The notes beneath the pieces were generated by a model. The model did no database searches, was not told the DNA's origin, and worked only from the letters and a program-made list of their open reading frames with translations. From Actinomycetota bacterium (lineage in GTDB: Bacteria; Actinomycetota; Thermoleophilia; Gaiellales; Gaiellaceae), in NCBI GenBank assembly GCA_005883355.1, contig VAXG01000075.1, positions 1 to 58,866 on the forward strand: DNA of 58,866 bases, written 5' to 3'. The position numbers were made by a program, and so were the translations under genes. Shown here piece after piece: positions 42,717-51,857 of this stretch; positions within the stretch are counted from its first letter, which is position 1; every line of letters begins with the position of its first letter.

Positions 42717-44450
42717 CTACCGAACCCGTTCCTTGGCCTGGGCCATCCATTTGAGGGACTGGAGGTACAGGAGCGACCTTGGGCGACGCAGAACCTGTGC
42801 CGAGCGGAGGCTGAGCAGGAATTCCTCGGGGCCCTCGAACGCCCGCATCCTGACGGCGCCGGTGCCGACCCCCTGGAGCACGTGCGCGTCCGAGCCCGCC
42901 CCCATCGTCAGGTTGTATTTGCGTGCAAACCGAAGCGCCTCGTCGTTGTACGCATCGAAGAGGAGACGGGCGTTGTAGACCTCGAAAATGTCGATGTCGG
43001 GGAGGTGACGCTGAAGCGTCGCCGCGTCGGGGATCGAGTGCATGCGGTCGAAGGGATGAGGAAGGTAGACGAGGCCGCCCTGCTCCTTGATCGCCGCCAC
43101 CGTGTCGACGAAAGACAGGCCGCGCGGGATCTCCTCGCGCAGGAACAGACCGATCACCTCTCCCTGTCCCTCCGTCTTCACCTCCTCGGCGGGGATCACG
43201 ACGAGGTCGTGGTCGGCTGCAAGTGCCATCGTCTCGAGCGCCCCCCCGAAGACGTTGTGGTCCGTGACGGCGATGGCGCCGAGGCCGATCGCCACGGCGT
43301 GCATGATCAGGTCGGCGGGGTCGACCGCGCAATCGTTTGACCAGCTCGTGTGCATGTGGAGGTCGCAGAGCACCCAAGGCCGATCGGCAAGCGGGTCGTC
43401 CGAGCGCGGAGGTGCTTGGCGCCGCTCGCTGAGCGAGCGGTAGAGCTCGTCGAGCTCGCGTGCCACGTCCGCGAAGCTCTGGCCTTCGGCGTCGGCGCGT
43501 GCTCGCTCGGCTTTCCGTGCGCGGAACTCCGGGTCCTCGGCGAGCCGTGCGACTTCGGCACCGGCGAGCTCGGGTTGGTCACGCACGCCCGGCGGAGATG
43601 CGACTGCGCACCCGGACGCCGATGCTTCGAGCCGCACGCGCGCGAGCCCGGCGAGCGCCGGGACGAAGATGCTCGTCTCGGCGAGCAGCGGTGCTCGCGC
43701 AGCCCCGTCCCGTGCCGTCCGCACGCGCACGCGATCGCGCAGCGCACGCGGGATGGTTGGCCGACCCGCGAGAGGCTTCGTGCGGAGCAGCAGGAGCTCC
43801 CAGTCCGGCAGCTCCTCCAACGCGCGAAACACGCCGCGCAGCAGGGAGCGCTCGTTCGGTCTCCACTCGAGCACGATCAGGTCGCGCTTGTGCCCGGGCC
43901 GGAAGAGCGCCGGCTCGATGCTTTCGCTGACGACCCGATAGTGCCCGGGGAAGCGGTTGGCTGCTGCCTCCGCCGTCTCCTCGCTGGTCGCCACGAGCGC
44001 GTCGATCCGTCCGAGCAGTCGATCGCGCTGCGCTCGCCCGGGTGGATAGCCGAGCCGTTCGGCATTCAGAAATGTCGCCACGGTCATGGCCTGCGCGTCG
44101 CGCAGCGCCAGATACGAAAGTGAAGGGAGCCCCGGCTCGAAGCCATGGACGATGTCGAACCTTCCAAGTGCGAGGGCGAGCGCCAGGTTCGCACGCGCAC
44201 CGACCGGCACGCCGATCCGGCTGCGGCGCGAGATGGGTACGGCCGGGCCGACCGTCACCACGTCCGCGTCGAGCCCGTCGAGAAGCGCCCGCCGGCCAGC
44301 AGCCAGATCTCGAGCGCGGTTCGACGACGCGAGCACGACCACTGTATGACCGAGCGCGCGGAGCTCTCCCGCGACCCCTGCCACGTGCTCGTTGACATCG
44401 TGCGGCTGTGACCAGGCGAAGGGCGTGACGAGGCAGATCCTCAAACCCAT
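42717..44450 (-). CDS. GT4-type glycosyltransferase fused to a PHP phosphoesterase domain
   Basis: 577 aa. Residues about 1-345 form a GT-B glycosyltransferase: ICLVTPFAWSQPHDVNEHVAG at the start, FDIVHGFEPGLPSLSY, and RVRLEASASGCAVASPPGV with the donor-site Glu. Residues about 365-577 are a PHP domain with intact metal ligands: DLHMHTSWSNDC, AVTDHNVFGGA, VIPAEEVKTEGQGEVIGL, YLPHPFDR and GAGSDAHVLQG. The fusion suggests that glycosyl transfer and phosphate-ester hydrolysis act on one pathway. Being next to ino1 and the PI-synthesis genes, it may glycosylate an inositol lipid, but this is inference. Confidence 0.83.
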   Translation of the reverse strand: MGLRICLVTPFAWSQPHDVNEHVAGVAGELRALGHTVVVLASSNRARDLAAGRRALLDGLDADVVTVGPAVPISRRSRIGVPVGARANLALALALGRFDIVHGFEPGLPSLSYLALRDAQAMTVATFLNAERLGYPPGRAQRDRLLGRIDALVATSEETAEAAANRFPGHYRVVSESIEPALFRPGHKRDLIVLEWRPNERSLLRGVFRALEELPDWELLLLRTKPLAGRPTIPRALRDRVRVRTARDGAARAPLLAETSIFVPALAGLARVRLEASASGCAVASPPGVRDQPELAGAEVARLAEDPEFRARKAERARADAEGQSFADVARELDELYRSLSERRQAPPRSDDPLADRPWVLCDLHMHTSWSNDCAVDPADLIMHAVAIGLGAIAVTDHNVFGGALETMALAADHDLVVIPAEEVKTEGQGEVIGLFLREEIPRGLSFVDTVAAIKEQGGLVYLPHPFDRMHSIPDAATLQRHLPDIDIFEVYNARLLFDAYNDEALRFARKYNLTMGAGSDAHVLQGVGTGAVRMRAFEGPEEFLLSLRSAQVLRRPRSLLYLQSLKWMAQAKERVR

Positions 44451-44468
44451 CGCCCCGAGTGTAGTGAG

Positions 44469-44497
44469 GAGGGCCCAGTCCTCACGAACGGGCCCTC
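44469..44497 (-). terminator. Hairpin downstream of ino1
   Basis: GAGGGCCC/GGGCCCTC perfect 8-bp stem with a 13-base loop, 11 bp beyond the ino1 stop on the minus strand. No T-tract follows. It may reduce read-through into the glycosyltransferase gene or act as an mRNA-processing stop. Confidence 0.5.
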
Positions 44498-44507
44498 TGG
44501 CGTTGGC

Positions 44508-45665
44508 TTACGCGCCCGGAAGTGCGTCTTCCGCGACCTGTACGGCGTGGCGCGCGTTCTCCCGGATGAAGCTCTCGGCGGCGTCATAGGCCTCGTCGTC
44601 CGGGACCTGCTTCGGCGGCGACTTCATCAGGTACGAGCTCGGCCCCTCGAGCGCGCCGGCAACGCCGTTGTTAAGAGCCAGCTTCGCGAGCCGGGCGGCG
44701 TCGATGACGATCCCGGCCGAGTTCGGGGAGTCCCAGACCTCGAGCTTCAGCTCGAGGTTGAGCGGAACGTCGCCGAAGGACGAGCCCTCCATGCGGATGT
44801 ACGCCCACTTGCGGTCGGTCAGCCAGGGCACGTAGTCGGACGGGCCGACGTGGACGTTCTTCGCGCCGAGGTCGTAGTCGAGCATCGACGTGACGGCGTT
44901 CGTCTTCGAGATCTTCTTCGACTCGAGCCGCTCGCGCTCGAGCATGTTGAGGAAGTCGGAGTTGCCGCCGACGTTCAGTTGCATCGTCTTGTCGAGTCGG
45001 ACGCCGCGCTCGCGGAAAAGCGACGTGAGCACCCGGTGCGTGATCGTCGCGCCGACCTGCGACTTGATGTCGTCGCCGATGATCGGAAGGCCCTTCTCCT
45101 CGAAGCGACGCTGCCAGTAGGCCTCGCGGGCGATGAAGACCGGCATGCAGTTCACCATGGCGCATCCCGCCTCGAGCACCTGCTCCGCGTACCACTTGGT
45201 GGCGGCGTCGGAGCCGACCGGGAGGTAGTTGACGACGACGTCCGTCTCTGTATCACGCAGGATCCCGACGACGTCGGCGGTTTCGCCGGGCGCCTTGGTG
45301 ACGACCTCGGAGATGTACTTGCCGAGCCCGTCGTGCGTCATCCCGCGAGAGACCTCGATGCCGGTCTTCGGCACCTCCGCAAATTTGATCGTGTCGTTCG
45401 GGTGCGCCCAGATCGCCTCGGACAGGTCCTTGCCGACCTTGTCCGTCGTGACGTCGAAGGCCGCGGTGAACTCGATGTCGCGGACGTGGTAGCCGCCGAG
45501 GTTCACGTGCATCAGACCCGGGACGAACTGGTCGTCCGGCGCGTCCTTGTAGTACTCGACTCCCTGCAGGAGCGAGTTGGCGCAGTTGCCGACGCCGACG
45601 AGAGCCACGCGGACGCGGTCGTCGTGGCGTGCTTTCCCGTTCTGCTTGCCGTTCTGCTGAGACAT
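44508..45665 (-). CDS. ino1: Inositol-3-phosphate (myo-inositol-1-phosphate) synthase
   Basis: 385 aa. NAD-binding start [20 protein letters not shown], then [64 protein letters not shown] and [24 protein letters not shown], as in actinobacterial Ino1. It converts glucose-6-phosphate to inositol phosphate, the head-group precursor of phosphatidylinositol. AGGAGGT lies before ATG 45665. A conserved palindrome occurs just upstream of that site (45682-45723), also found before pgsA, suggesting common control. Confidence 0.95.
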   Translation of the reverse strand: MSQQNGKQNGKARHDDRVRVALVGVGNCANSLLQGVEYYKDAPDDQFVPGLMHVNLGGYHVRDIEFTAAFDVTTDKVGKDLSEAIWAHPNDTIKFAEVPKTGIEVSRGMTHDGLGKYISEVVTKAPGETADVVGILRDTETDVVVNYLPVGSDAATKWYAEQVLEAGCAMVNCMPVFIAREAYWQRRFEEKGLPIIGDDIKSQVGATITHRVLTSLFRERGVRLDKTMQLNVGGNSDFLNMLERERLESKKISKTNAVTSMLDYDLGAKNVHVGPSDYVPWLTDRKWAYIRMEGSSFGDVPLNLELKLEVWDSPNSAGIVIDAARLAKLALNNGVAGALEGPSSYLMKSPPKQVPDDEAYDAAESFIRENARHAVQVAEDALPGA

Positions 45666-45681
45666 CCTGGGTGACCTCCTA

Positions 45682-45723
45682 TCGCATTCCTGCTATGGGC
45701 AGGAAGATAGCAGGCTTGCGATA
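45682..45723 (-). promoter_or_regulatory. Palindrome upstream of ino1 (shared with pgsA)
   Basis: Left arm ATCGCATTCCTGCTAT, 10-base spacer, right arm ATAGCAGGCTTGCGAT; 14 of 16 positions pair. It ends 17 bp before the ino1 start, immediately upstream of its AGGAGGT site. A near-identical copy is at 46679-46719. It is either an operator for a common regulator or an RNA hairpin near the ribosome-binding site. Confidence 0.7.
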
Positions 45724-45725
45724 CG

Positions 45726-46007
45726 TCAGCGAGGAGGGAGGCGGCGCGCCGACGGGCCGGTCATCCCTCGGCCCTGCACGAAACGTCGATATAGATAGAG
45801 AAGCAGGGTGGCGCCGAGGAAGGCGAAGAACAGCCCGCCCGCCGTGCCGAGGAGGATCCGGGCGATGATCCCGCCGATCAGCGAGCCTCCGAGGCCAAGT
45901 CCGATCGTCGCGTACCAGGGCATCGGATCGGGGCCGGGAAGCGCGAGCCGGGCCAGTCCGCCGACGACGAAGCCCCACACGATCAGGCCGATGATGAAGA
46001 TCAGCAC
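45726..46007 (-). CDS. GlsB/YeaQ/YmgE-family (transglycosylase-associated) membrane protein
   Basis: 93 aa, GTG start. Three hydrophobic segments with the family glycine pattern: IGLIVWGFVVGGLARLALPG, TIGLGLGGSLIGGIIARIL and GLFFAFLGATLLLYLYRRF. Small stress-associated inner-membrane proteins of unknown mechanism. It lies between pgsA (25 bp upstream) and ino1 in the same direction, so is probably part of the inositol-lipid operon, although no link in function is known. Confidence 0.85.
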   Translation of the reverse strand: MLIFIIGLIVWGFVVGGLARLALPGPDPMPWYATIGLGLGGSLIGGIIARILLGTAGGLFFAFLGATLLLYLYRRFVQGRGMTGPSARRLPPR

Positions 46008-46032
46008 AGAGCCATTATGGCGTCGGGTGCGC

Positions 46033-46680
46033 CTACTTCCGTTCGGCGAGTTGCTTCCGGACGAAGAGAATTCGCTGCAGAACGGTCAGCCACGCCGTCG
46101 CCGTCAGGAGATAGATCGCCCACGGCAAGACCCCCCAGGGTGCGAGCACGAGCCCCGCGGTGATCGCGACGACGCGTTCGGCGCGCGAGCCGAATCCGAC
46201 GTCGCCGCGCAGGCCGAGTGCCTCCGCCTTCGCGCGCGTGTAACTGACGAGGAACGAGCCGGCGATAGCGGCGACGGCTGCCCCGAGCGCGACCTCGTTG
46301 CCGTGCCGCGAGAAGATGAGCGCGATCGCGCCGAGCATCGCTCCTTCGCCGACCCGGTCCGTGGTCGAATCGAGAAAGGAGCCGAACGGCGTGGTCTTGC
46401 CTCCCGCGCGAGCGAGCGCGCCGTCGAGGACGTCCAGGATCGAGCCGACGACGAAGACGAACGCGCCGAGCCAGTAGAAGAGCAGCTCGTCGCGATTTTC
46501 GAAGTACACGAGGACGGCGGCCGCAAGGCAAAGCGAGACGCCTGCGGTCGTGAGTGCGTTCGGCGTGATGCGAGTGCGGGCGAGGCCGACGATGGAGCGG
46601 GACGCCAATGTGCGCGCCCCTGTCGTGTAGCCCTGCTTCAGGCGTTCCAGAACGGCGGTTTCCCTCATGTCCTCGCCCAT
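46033..46680 (-). CDS. pgsA: CDP-alcohol phosphatidyltransferase (PI-phosphate synthase candidate)
   Basis: 215 aa, ATG 46680 (an internal ATG at 46668 is possible). The enzyme signature D-x-x-D-G-x-x-A-R-x8-G-x3-D-x3-D is complete: LDVLDGALARAGGKTTPFGSFLDSTTDR. About six transmembrane segments. Phylogenetic neighbours in actinobacteria join inositol-1-phosphate to CDP-diacylglycerol, and ino1 two genes away supports that. The SD-like AGGA for the first ATG lies inside the conserved palindrome (46679-46719), so a hairpin there could limit translation. Confidence 0.85.
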   Translation of the reverse strand: MGEDMRETAVLERLKQGYTTGARTLASRSIVGLARTRITPNALTTAGVSLCLAAAVLVYFENRDELLFYWLGAFVFVVGSILDVLDGALARAGGKTTPFGSFLDSTTDRVGEGAMLGAIALIFSRHGNEVALGAAVAAIAGSFLVSYTRAKAEALGLRGDVGFGSRAERVVAITAGLVLAPWGVLPWAIYLLTATAWLTVLQRILFVRKQLAERK

Positions 46681-46719
46681 CGCATTCCTGCTATGTGCGA
46701 ACTATAGCAGGCTTGCAAT
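46679..46719 (-). promoter_or_regulatory. Palindrome at the pgsA start (shared with ino1)
   Basis: Left arm ATCGCATTCCTGCTAT is identical to the ino1 copy; right arm ATAGCAGGCTTGCAAT differs at one base; spacer 9 bases. It overlaps the stop codon of the upstream PAP2 gene and the first bases of pgsA. The AGGA in front of the pgsA start falls inside one arm. Confidence 0.7.
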
Positions 46720-47448
46720 GGCGCTCTTGAAGCGCGCCCGGTACACGATCGCGAGGGCGATGACGGCGAGCACGATGCCGGCGACGACGTCGAGCCAGAA
46801 GTGGTTGCCGGTCGCCATCACGGCGAACCAGACCCACGCCGGCCACAGCAGCCAAACCGCTTTCCAGACCGGCCGCCGGACGACGGACGCGAGGATGACT
46901 CCGGCGATCAGCGCGTCGGCTGCGTGCAGGCTCGGCATCGCTGCATAGGGGTTCGACGCGAGCTCGATGAGGCCGCTGCCGTGGTTCAGTCCGCCGAACT
47001 GGCTCAGCGTGTCCGTGAAGCCCATCGACGTGAAAAGGCGCGGCGGTGCGGTGGGAAGGAAGACGTACCCGACCAGGCCGAGCACGTTGGCGAGCAGGAT
47101 CGTGTTACGGAAGCGCGTGAACGCTGCATTGCGCCGAAAATAGACCCAGAGCAGCGCCAGCCCGATCACGGTGAACTCGGAGTTCCAGTACGTCCACGAA
47201 ACGAGCGTCTCGAGGAGGCGCGACGACTGCGTCCAGCCCTGCAGGGTGAGCTCGCCGAGGCCGGCGAAGCGTTGCTCGACGTCGATCACGCGCCACCCGT
47301 TCGTAAACGCGCGGGTCGGATCGCGGTCCGCGACGCCCCTCGCTACCTGATAGGCCGCGAGGAAGCCGAACCAGATCAGCAGCTGATAGCCGAAATCCGC
47401 GTAACCACGCGGGAAAAGGCGCCTTCCGGCTGCGATGGCGGCAGTCAT
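46702..47448 (-). CDS. PAP2-superfamily membrane protein (inositolphosphotransferase-like)
   Basis: 248 aa, ATG start, about six transmembrane segments. The PAP2 phosphatase/transferase motifs are NPYAAMPSLHAADALIAGVI (PSxH) and FAVMATGNHFWLDVVAGIV (the G-N-H-x-x-L-D form found in AUR1-type inositol phosphoryl transferases rather than the SRxxxxxHxxxD form). Position before pgsA and ino1 suggests it moves or removes a phospho-inositol or polyprenyl-phosphate group. Its 3' end is part of the conserved palindrome. Confidence 0.85.
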   Translation of the reverse strand: MTAAIAAGRRLFPRGYADFGYQLLIWFGFLAAYQVARGVADRDPTRAFTNGWRVIDVEQRFAGLGELTLQGWTQSSRLLETLVSWTYWNSEFTVIGLALLWVYFRRNAAFTRFRNTILLANVLGLVGYVFLPTAPPRLFTSMGFTDTLSQFGGLNHGSGLIELASNPYAAMPSLHAADALIAGVILASVVRRPVWKAVWLLWPAWVWFAVMATGNHFWLDVVAGIVLAVIALAIVYRARFKSAIASLL

Positions 47449-47502
47449 GACCTGTGAAGTCTAAACGTCGGTCATGCTGTCAGAAATCCCCGGTTTGGGG
47501 TC

Positions 47503-48495
47503 TTATCCCCCTATTTGCGACATCGACCTCGATGCGCGGACGAAACCTGGGTCGTTGATTCTGTGTTTCAGCTCCTTGTGACGTACGGCGAAACGGAGAA
47601 GCTCGACCAGTTCGACGTCCTCTGCGCCGTTGCGGAGCGGGGTCTTCAAGTCCCATTCGCGTCGTGAGAAAAGGCACGTGCGGAGCTGTCCGTCGGCAGT
47701 GATGCGGATGCGGTCGCAGCTCGCGCAGAAAGGTTCGGAGACTGGATTCACGAAACCGAGCTCGCCGACGCCGTCCGCGAAACGGAAGCGTCGAGCAGTG
47801 GACGACGCCTTTGCGGGCACTTCCACCAGCGGGCCGTGCTCCGCTTCGACGATCGAGCGGATCTCGGCGCCCGTGAGGACGTCGTCCTCACGCCACGCCT
47901 CGTCGGCGTCGAGCGGCATGAACTCGATGAAGCGGACGACGTACGGCTTCCGTCGCGCCAGCTCTGCGAGTGCCGGAACCTCGTTCTCTGTGAACCCTTT
48001 GACGGCGACGCAGTTGACCTTGATCGGCCGTAGCTCCGGATAGCGCTCGGCCTCTTCGAGCCCGCGCAGGACCGCGTCGAGCGCATCGCGCCGTGTGATC
48101 TCCGCGAAGCGCACGTGGTTGAGGGAGTCGAGCGAGACGTTGAGGCGCTGCAGGCCTGCCTCGACCAACGGTCCGGCGAGCCGGTCGAGCAGCACGCCGT
48201 TCGTCGTCAGGGACAGATCGCGGACGCCGTCGGTGTGCGCGAGCATTTCGACGAGCAGAGGCAGATCGCGCCGAACCAGCGGCTCACCGCCCGTCAGCCG
48301 GACCTCGTCGACGCCGAGCCGTGCGAGCACGGCGACGAGGCGCGCGATCTCCTCGAAGCTGAGGATCTCCGCGCGGCCGAGCCATTCGAGGCCCTCCGCC
48401 GGCATGCAATACGTGCAGCGGAAGTTGCACTTGTCCGTGACCGACACTCGCACCGACTTGATCTCACGGCCCCATGAGTCGCGCAGCGGCTCCAT
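47503..48495 (-). CDS. moaA: GTP 3',8-cyclase (molybdenum cofactor biosynthesis protein A)
   Basis: 330 aa radical-SAM enzyme. N-terminal cluster SVTDKCNFRCTYCMP, then RLTGGEPLVRRDLP. The C-terminal second cluster is FCASCDRIRITADGQLRTC, and the chain ends with the conserved Gly-Gly (SQIGG). It makes the first intermediate of molybdenum cofactor from GTP, so it supplies the hydroxylase of this window. Other moa/moe genes are not nearby. The 54-bp gap after the stop codon of this gene (47449-47502) shows no recognisable feature. Confidence 0.95.
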   Translation of the reverse strand: MEPLRDSWGREIKSVRVSVTDKCNFRCTYCMPAEGLEWLGRAEILSFEEIARLVAVLARLGVDEVRLTGGEPLVRRDLPLLVEMLAHTDGVRDLSLTTNGVLLDRLAGPLVEAGLQRLNVSLDSLNHVRFAEITRRDALDAVLRGLEEAERYPELRPIKVNCVAVKGFTENEVPALAELARRKPYVVRFIEFMPLDADEAWREDDVLTGAEIRSIVEAEHGPLVEVPAKASSTARRFRFADGVGELGFVNPVSEPFCASCDRIRITADGQLRTCLFSRREWDLKTPLRNGAEDVELVELLRFAVRHKELKHRINDPGFVRASRSMSQIGG

Positions 48496-48534
48496 GGAAT
48501 GAGCTTAGCCCAAGAATTTGGGGAAAATTGCGCG

Positions 48535-49419
48535 GTGAAGGCCCTCCTTGCGCTGATCGCGGTCACCGCCGTGTGGGGCGTGACGTTCGTCCAGGTCAAG
48601 GACGCCGTCGCGATCTACCCGCTCTTCGCCTTCCTCGCGATCCGGTTCGCGATCGCCGCCGGGACGCTTGCGCTTCCGGCGGCGAACCGGGTCCGTGACC
48701 TTGGCCGCAGCGGTGCGGTCGGAGGGGCCTTCCTTGGCCTCCTGCTCGCGGCCGGGTACGCGTTACAGACGGCGGGGCTCGAACGCACGACGGTCTCGAG
48801 CACCGGGTTCATCACCGGGATGTACGTCGTGCTGACGCCGCTGATCGCCCTGCTTCTGTATCGGTCGCGCATCGGGCTGGCGGCATGGGGAGGGGTGCTG
48901 GTCGCGACCGCCGGGCTGGCGATGCTGTCGGGCATTCACGCCGGCTCGGCGACGGGAGATCTGCTCGTGCTCGCGGCCGCGGCGGTCTACTCGCTCCAGA
49001 TCGTCCTGATGGAACGCTACGCCCCGTGCCACGACGCGCTTGCGTTCACGTTCGTCGAGATGGCGGCCGCCTTCGCGGGACTGCTCGTCGTCGCGCTCGC
49101 CCACGGCGATCTGTCGGTGCCGCATGGCTGGACGGTGTGGGGCGCCCTGCTCGTCACCGGCGTGTTCGCGAGCGCGCTCGGGTATCTCGTCCAGACCTGG
49201 GCGCAACGCCGCACCTCGGCCACGCGCACCGCGCTGGTCTTCACGATGGAGCCCGTGTGGACGGCGTTCTTCGGCTACACCCTCGCCGGCGACCGGCTCG
49301 GGGCGCTCGGCTGGGGAGGCTGTGCCGCGATCATGGCGGGGATCGTGCTCGCGGAGCCGGCGGCGGCCAGTGTGCTGGCGGGTAAACTTGATACCCTACG
49401 GCTTAGATTTTCTCAGTAG
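48535..49419 (+). CDS. EamA/DMT-superfamily transporter
   Basis: About 294 aa from GTG 48535 (ATG 48499 is possible but nearly abuts the divergent moaA start). Ten transmembrane segments in two EamA repeats: [22 protein letters not shown] opens the first, [22 protein letters not shown] opens the second, with [25 protein letters not shown] near the end. Exports or imports a small metabolite; substrate unknown. Its last codons lie 27 bp before dnaK, so the heat-shock promoter probably lies within this gene. Confidence 0.87.
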   Translation: MKALLALIAVTAVWGVTFVQVKDAVAIYPLFAFLAIRFAIAAGTLALPAANRVRDLGRSGAVGGAFLGLLLAAGYALQTAGLERTTVSSTGFITGMYVVLTPLIALLLYRSRIGLAAWGGVLVATAGLAMLSGIHAGSATGDLLVLAAAAVYSLQIVLMERYAPCHDALAFTFVEMAAAFAGLLVVALAHGDLSVPHGWTVWGALLVTGVFASALGYLVQTWAQRRTSATRTALVFTMEPVWTAFFGYTLAGDRLGALGWGGCAAIMAGIVLAEPAAASVLAGKLDTLRLRFSQ

Positions 49420-49445
49420 ACCCACAAGGAAAGGCGAATCCAGGC

Positions 49446-51365
49446 ATGGCAAAGACACTCGGCATCGATCTCGGCACGACCAACAGTGCGATGGCATTGC
49501 TCGAGGGCGGCGAGCCGGCGGTGATCCCGAACGCGGAGGGTGGCCGCACGACGCCGTCCGTCGTGGCGTTCACGAAGGACGGCCAGCGGCTCGTCGGGGC
49601 GCCCGCGAGGCGTCAGCAGGTGACGAATCCCGAGAACACGGTCTTCTCGATCAAGCGGTTCATGGGCCGCAAGTGGGACGAGGTCTCGGAGGAGATGACG
49701 ATCGTCCCCTACGAGGTCGTGAAGGGACCGAACGGGGACGCGCGTGTGAAGGCGGGCGGCAAGGAGTACGCCCCGCCGGAGATCAGCGCGATGATCCTCC
49801 AGAAGCTGAAGGCGGACGCAGAGGCCTACCTCGGCGAGCCGGTGAGCGACGCGGTCGTCACCGTCCCCGCCTACTTCAACAACGCGCAGCGGGAGGCGAC
49901 GAAGGATGCCGGCAAGATCGCCGGGCTCAACGTCGTCCGCATCATCAACGAGCCCACGGCCGCCGCTCTCGCGTACGGCCTCGACAAGGAAGGCTCCGAC
50001 CAGACGATCCTCGTCTTCGACCTCGGCGGCGGCACGTTCGACGTGTCGATCCTCGAGCTCGGCGAGGGCGTCTTCGAAGTGAAGGCCACGAACGGCGACA
50101 ACCACCTCGGCGGCGACAACTTCGACAAGGCCGTCGTCGACTGGATGGTCGGCGAGTTCAAGAAGGACCAGGGCATCGACCTCGCGGCCGACCGGATGGC
50201 GCTCCAGCGCCTTTATGAGGCGGCCGAGAAGGCGAAGATCGAGCTGTCGTCCACGATGACGACGCAGATCAACCTCCCGTTCATCACTGCGACGCAGGAA
50301 GGCCCGAAGCATCTCGACCTGCAGCTGACGCGGGCGAAGCTCGAAGAGATCACTGCCGACCTGCTCGGGCGCACCGTCGGCCCGACGCGGCAGGCGCTCG
50401 AGGACGCAGCGATCGACAGGTCGAAGATCGACCACGTCGTCCTCGTCGGCGGCATGACCCGCATGCCTGCGGTGCAGGCGAAGGTCAAGGAGCTGATCGG
50501 CAAGGACCCGCACAAGGGCGTGAACCCGGACGAGGTCGTCGCCGTCGGTGCCGCCATCCAGGGCGGCGTGCTCAAGGGCGAGGTCAAGGACATCCTCCTG
50601 CTCGACGTGACGCCCCTGTCGCTCGGGATCGAGACCAAGGGCGGCGTCTTCACGCCGCTGATCGAGCGCAACACGACCATCCCGACGAAGAAGTCGGAGA
50701 CGTTCACGACCGCGGAGGACAACCAGCCCTCCGTTGAAGTGCACGTCCTCCAAGGCGAGTCGGAGATGGCGACGTTCAACAAGACGCTCGGCAAGTTCCA
50801 GCTCGTCGGCATCCCGCCGGCGCCTCGGGGCCTGCCACAGGTCGAGGTCTCGTTCGACATCGACGCGAACGGGATCATCAACGTCTCTGCAAAGGATCTC
50901 GGCACTGGGAACCAGCAGCAGATCCGGATCGAGGGCGGCTCGGGCCTCAAGGAAGACGAGGTCCAGCAGCTGATCCGCGAAGCGGAGGCGCACGCCGACG
51001 AGGCGCGCCGTCTGCGCGAGGTCGCGGACACGAAGAACAACGCCGAGCAGCTCGCTTACCAGACGGAGCGCTCCTTGAAGGAGCACCGCTCCGCGCTGGA
51101 CGAGGCCGACGCCGCGACGATCGAGGGCCGCGTGATGGAGCTCCGTCACGCGCTCGAGGGCGACGACATCGGCGAGATCCGTGCGAAGACGGAGACGCTC
51201 CAGGAGGCGTCCCACAAGCTCGCCGAAGCGGTGTACGCATCGGCGCAGCAGCAGACGACGTCAACGGCGTCCGCGGCCGGAAACGGCGGCGGATCGGATG
51301 ACGAGGTCGTCGAAGAGGGTGACTACGAGGTCATCGACGAGGAGCAGGAGGCTCCGAAGGCGTAA
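49446..51365 (+). CDS. dnaK: Chaperone protein DnaK (Hsp70)
   Basis: 639 aa. ATPase domain: [60 protein letters not shown] and [17 protein letters not shown]. Substrate-binding domain: [20 protein letters not shown] and [20 protein letters not shown]-terminal lid then a Thr/Ser/Ala/Gly-rich linker ending in a highly acidic tail ([17 protein letters not shown]). Full-length. First gene of the heat-shock operon, abutting grpE with no gap. No CTTGAGT-N7-ACTCAAG HspR box is found directly upstream. Confidence 0.98.
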   Translation: MAKTLGIDLGTTNSAMALLEGGEPAVIPNAEGGRTTPSVVAFTKDGQRLVGAPARRQQVTNPENTVFSIKRFMGRKWDEVSEEMTIVPYEVVKGPNGDARVKAGGKEYAPPEISAMILQKLKADAEAYLGEPVSDAVVTVPAYFNNAQREATKDAGKIAGLNVVRIINEPTAAALAYGLDKEGSDQTILVFDLGGGTFDVSILELGEGVFEVKATNGDNHLGGDNFDKAVVDWMVGEFKKDQGIDLAADRMALQRLYEAAEKAKIELSSTMTTQINLPFITATQEGPKHLDLQLTRAKLEEITADLLGRTVGPTRQALEDAAIDRSKIDHVVLVGGMTRMPAVQAKVKELIGKDPHKGVNPDEVVAVGAAIQGGVLKGEVKDILLLDVTPLSLGIETKGGVFTPLIERNTTIPTKKSETFTTAEDNQPSVEVHVLQGESEMATFNKTLGKFQLVGIPPAPRGLPQVEVSFDIDANGIINVSAKDLGTGNQQQIRIEGGSGLKEDEVQQLIREAEAHADEARRLREVADTKNNAEQLAYQTERSLKEHRSALDEADAATIEGRVMELRHALEGDDIGEIRAKTETLQEASHKLAEAVYASAQQQTTSTASAAGNGGGSDDEVVEEGDYEVIDEEQEAPKA

Positions 51366-51857
51366 ATGACCGACGAGTCTCAGATCACAAGGCAGCCGGA
51401 CGAGAGCGTCGACGTCGACGCTCTCCAGGCTGACCGCGACCAGCTCTTCGACCGGCTGCAGCGGCTCGCCGCGGAGTTCGACAACTTCCGCAAGCGGAAC
51501 GCGCGCGAGCAGGCGGCCTTCGCCGAACGTGCGAACGAGCGGCTCGTGAAGGAGCTGATCCCGGTCCTCGACGACCTCGGGCGGGCGCTCGAGGCTGCTT
51601 CCGAGCACGAGGAGGGAAAAGTCGAGGACGGCGTCCGGCTCGTTCATCGCGCGCTGGCCGATCTGCTCGCGAAGCAGGGGCTGACCGAGATCGCCACCGA
51701 CGGCAAGTTCGATCCCCACGTGCACGAGGCGCTCCTCTCGCAGCCGTCGGACGCGGAGGAAGGCTCTGTGATCGAGGTCGTGCAGAAGGGCTACAAGCTC
51801 GGCGACAAGGTGTTGCGTCCTGCCCGTGTCGTCATCGCTGGGCCGGAGGAGGGCTAG
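51366..51857 (+). CDS. grpE: Nucleotide exchange factor GrpE
   Basis: 163 aa, ATG immediately after the dnaK stop. The N-terminal coiled coil (DALQADRDQLFDRLQRLAAE) is followed by the family core FDNFRKRNAREQAA, KELIPVLDDLGRALEA, VHRALADLLAKQGLTEI and FDPHVHEALL, and the beta domain EEGSVIEVVQKGYKLGDKVLRPARVVI. Releases ADP from DnaK. Abuts dnaJ directly. Length is slightly short of E. coli GrpE but complete. Confidence 0.96.
   Translation: MTDESQITRQPDESVDVDALQADRDQLFDRLQRLAAEFDNFRKRNAREQAAFAERANERLVKELIPVLDDLGRALEAASEHEEGKVEDGVRLVHRALADLLAKQGLTEIATDGKFDPHVHEALLSQPSDAEEGSVIEVVQKGYKLGDKVLRPARVVIAGPEEG

Noticed and set aside
49385-49445. Classic HspR operator (CTTGAGT-N7-ACTCAAG) upstream of dnaK
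   Set aside because: Only an isolated CTTGAT half-like sequence is present; no inverted partner at the right spacing.
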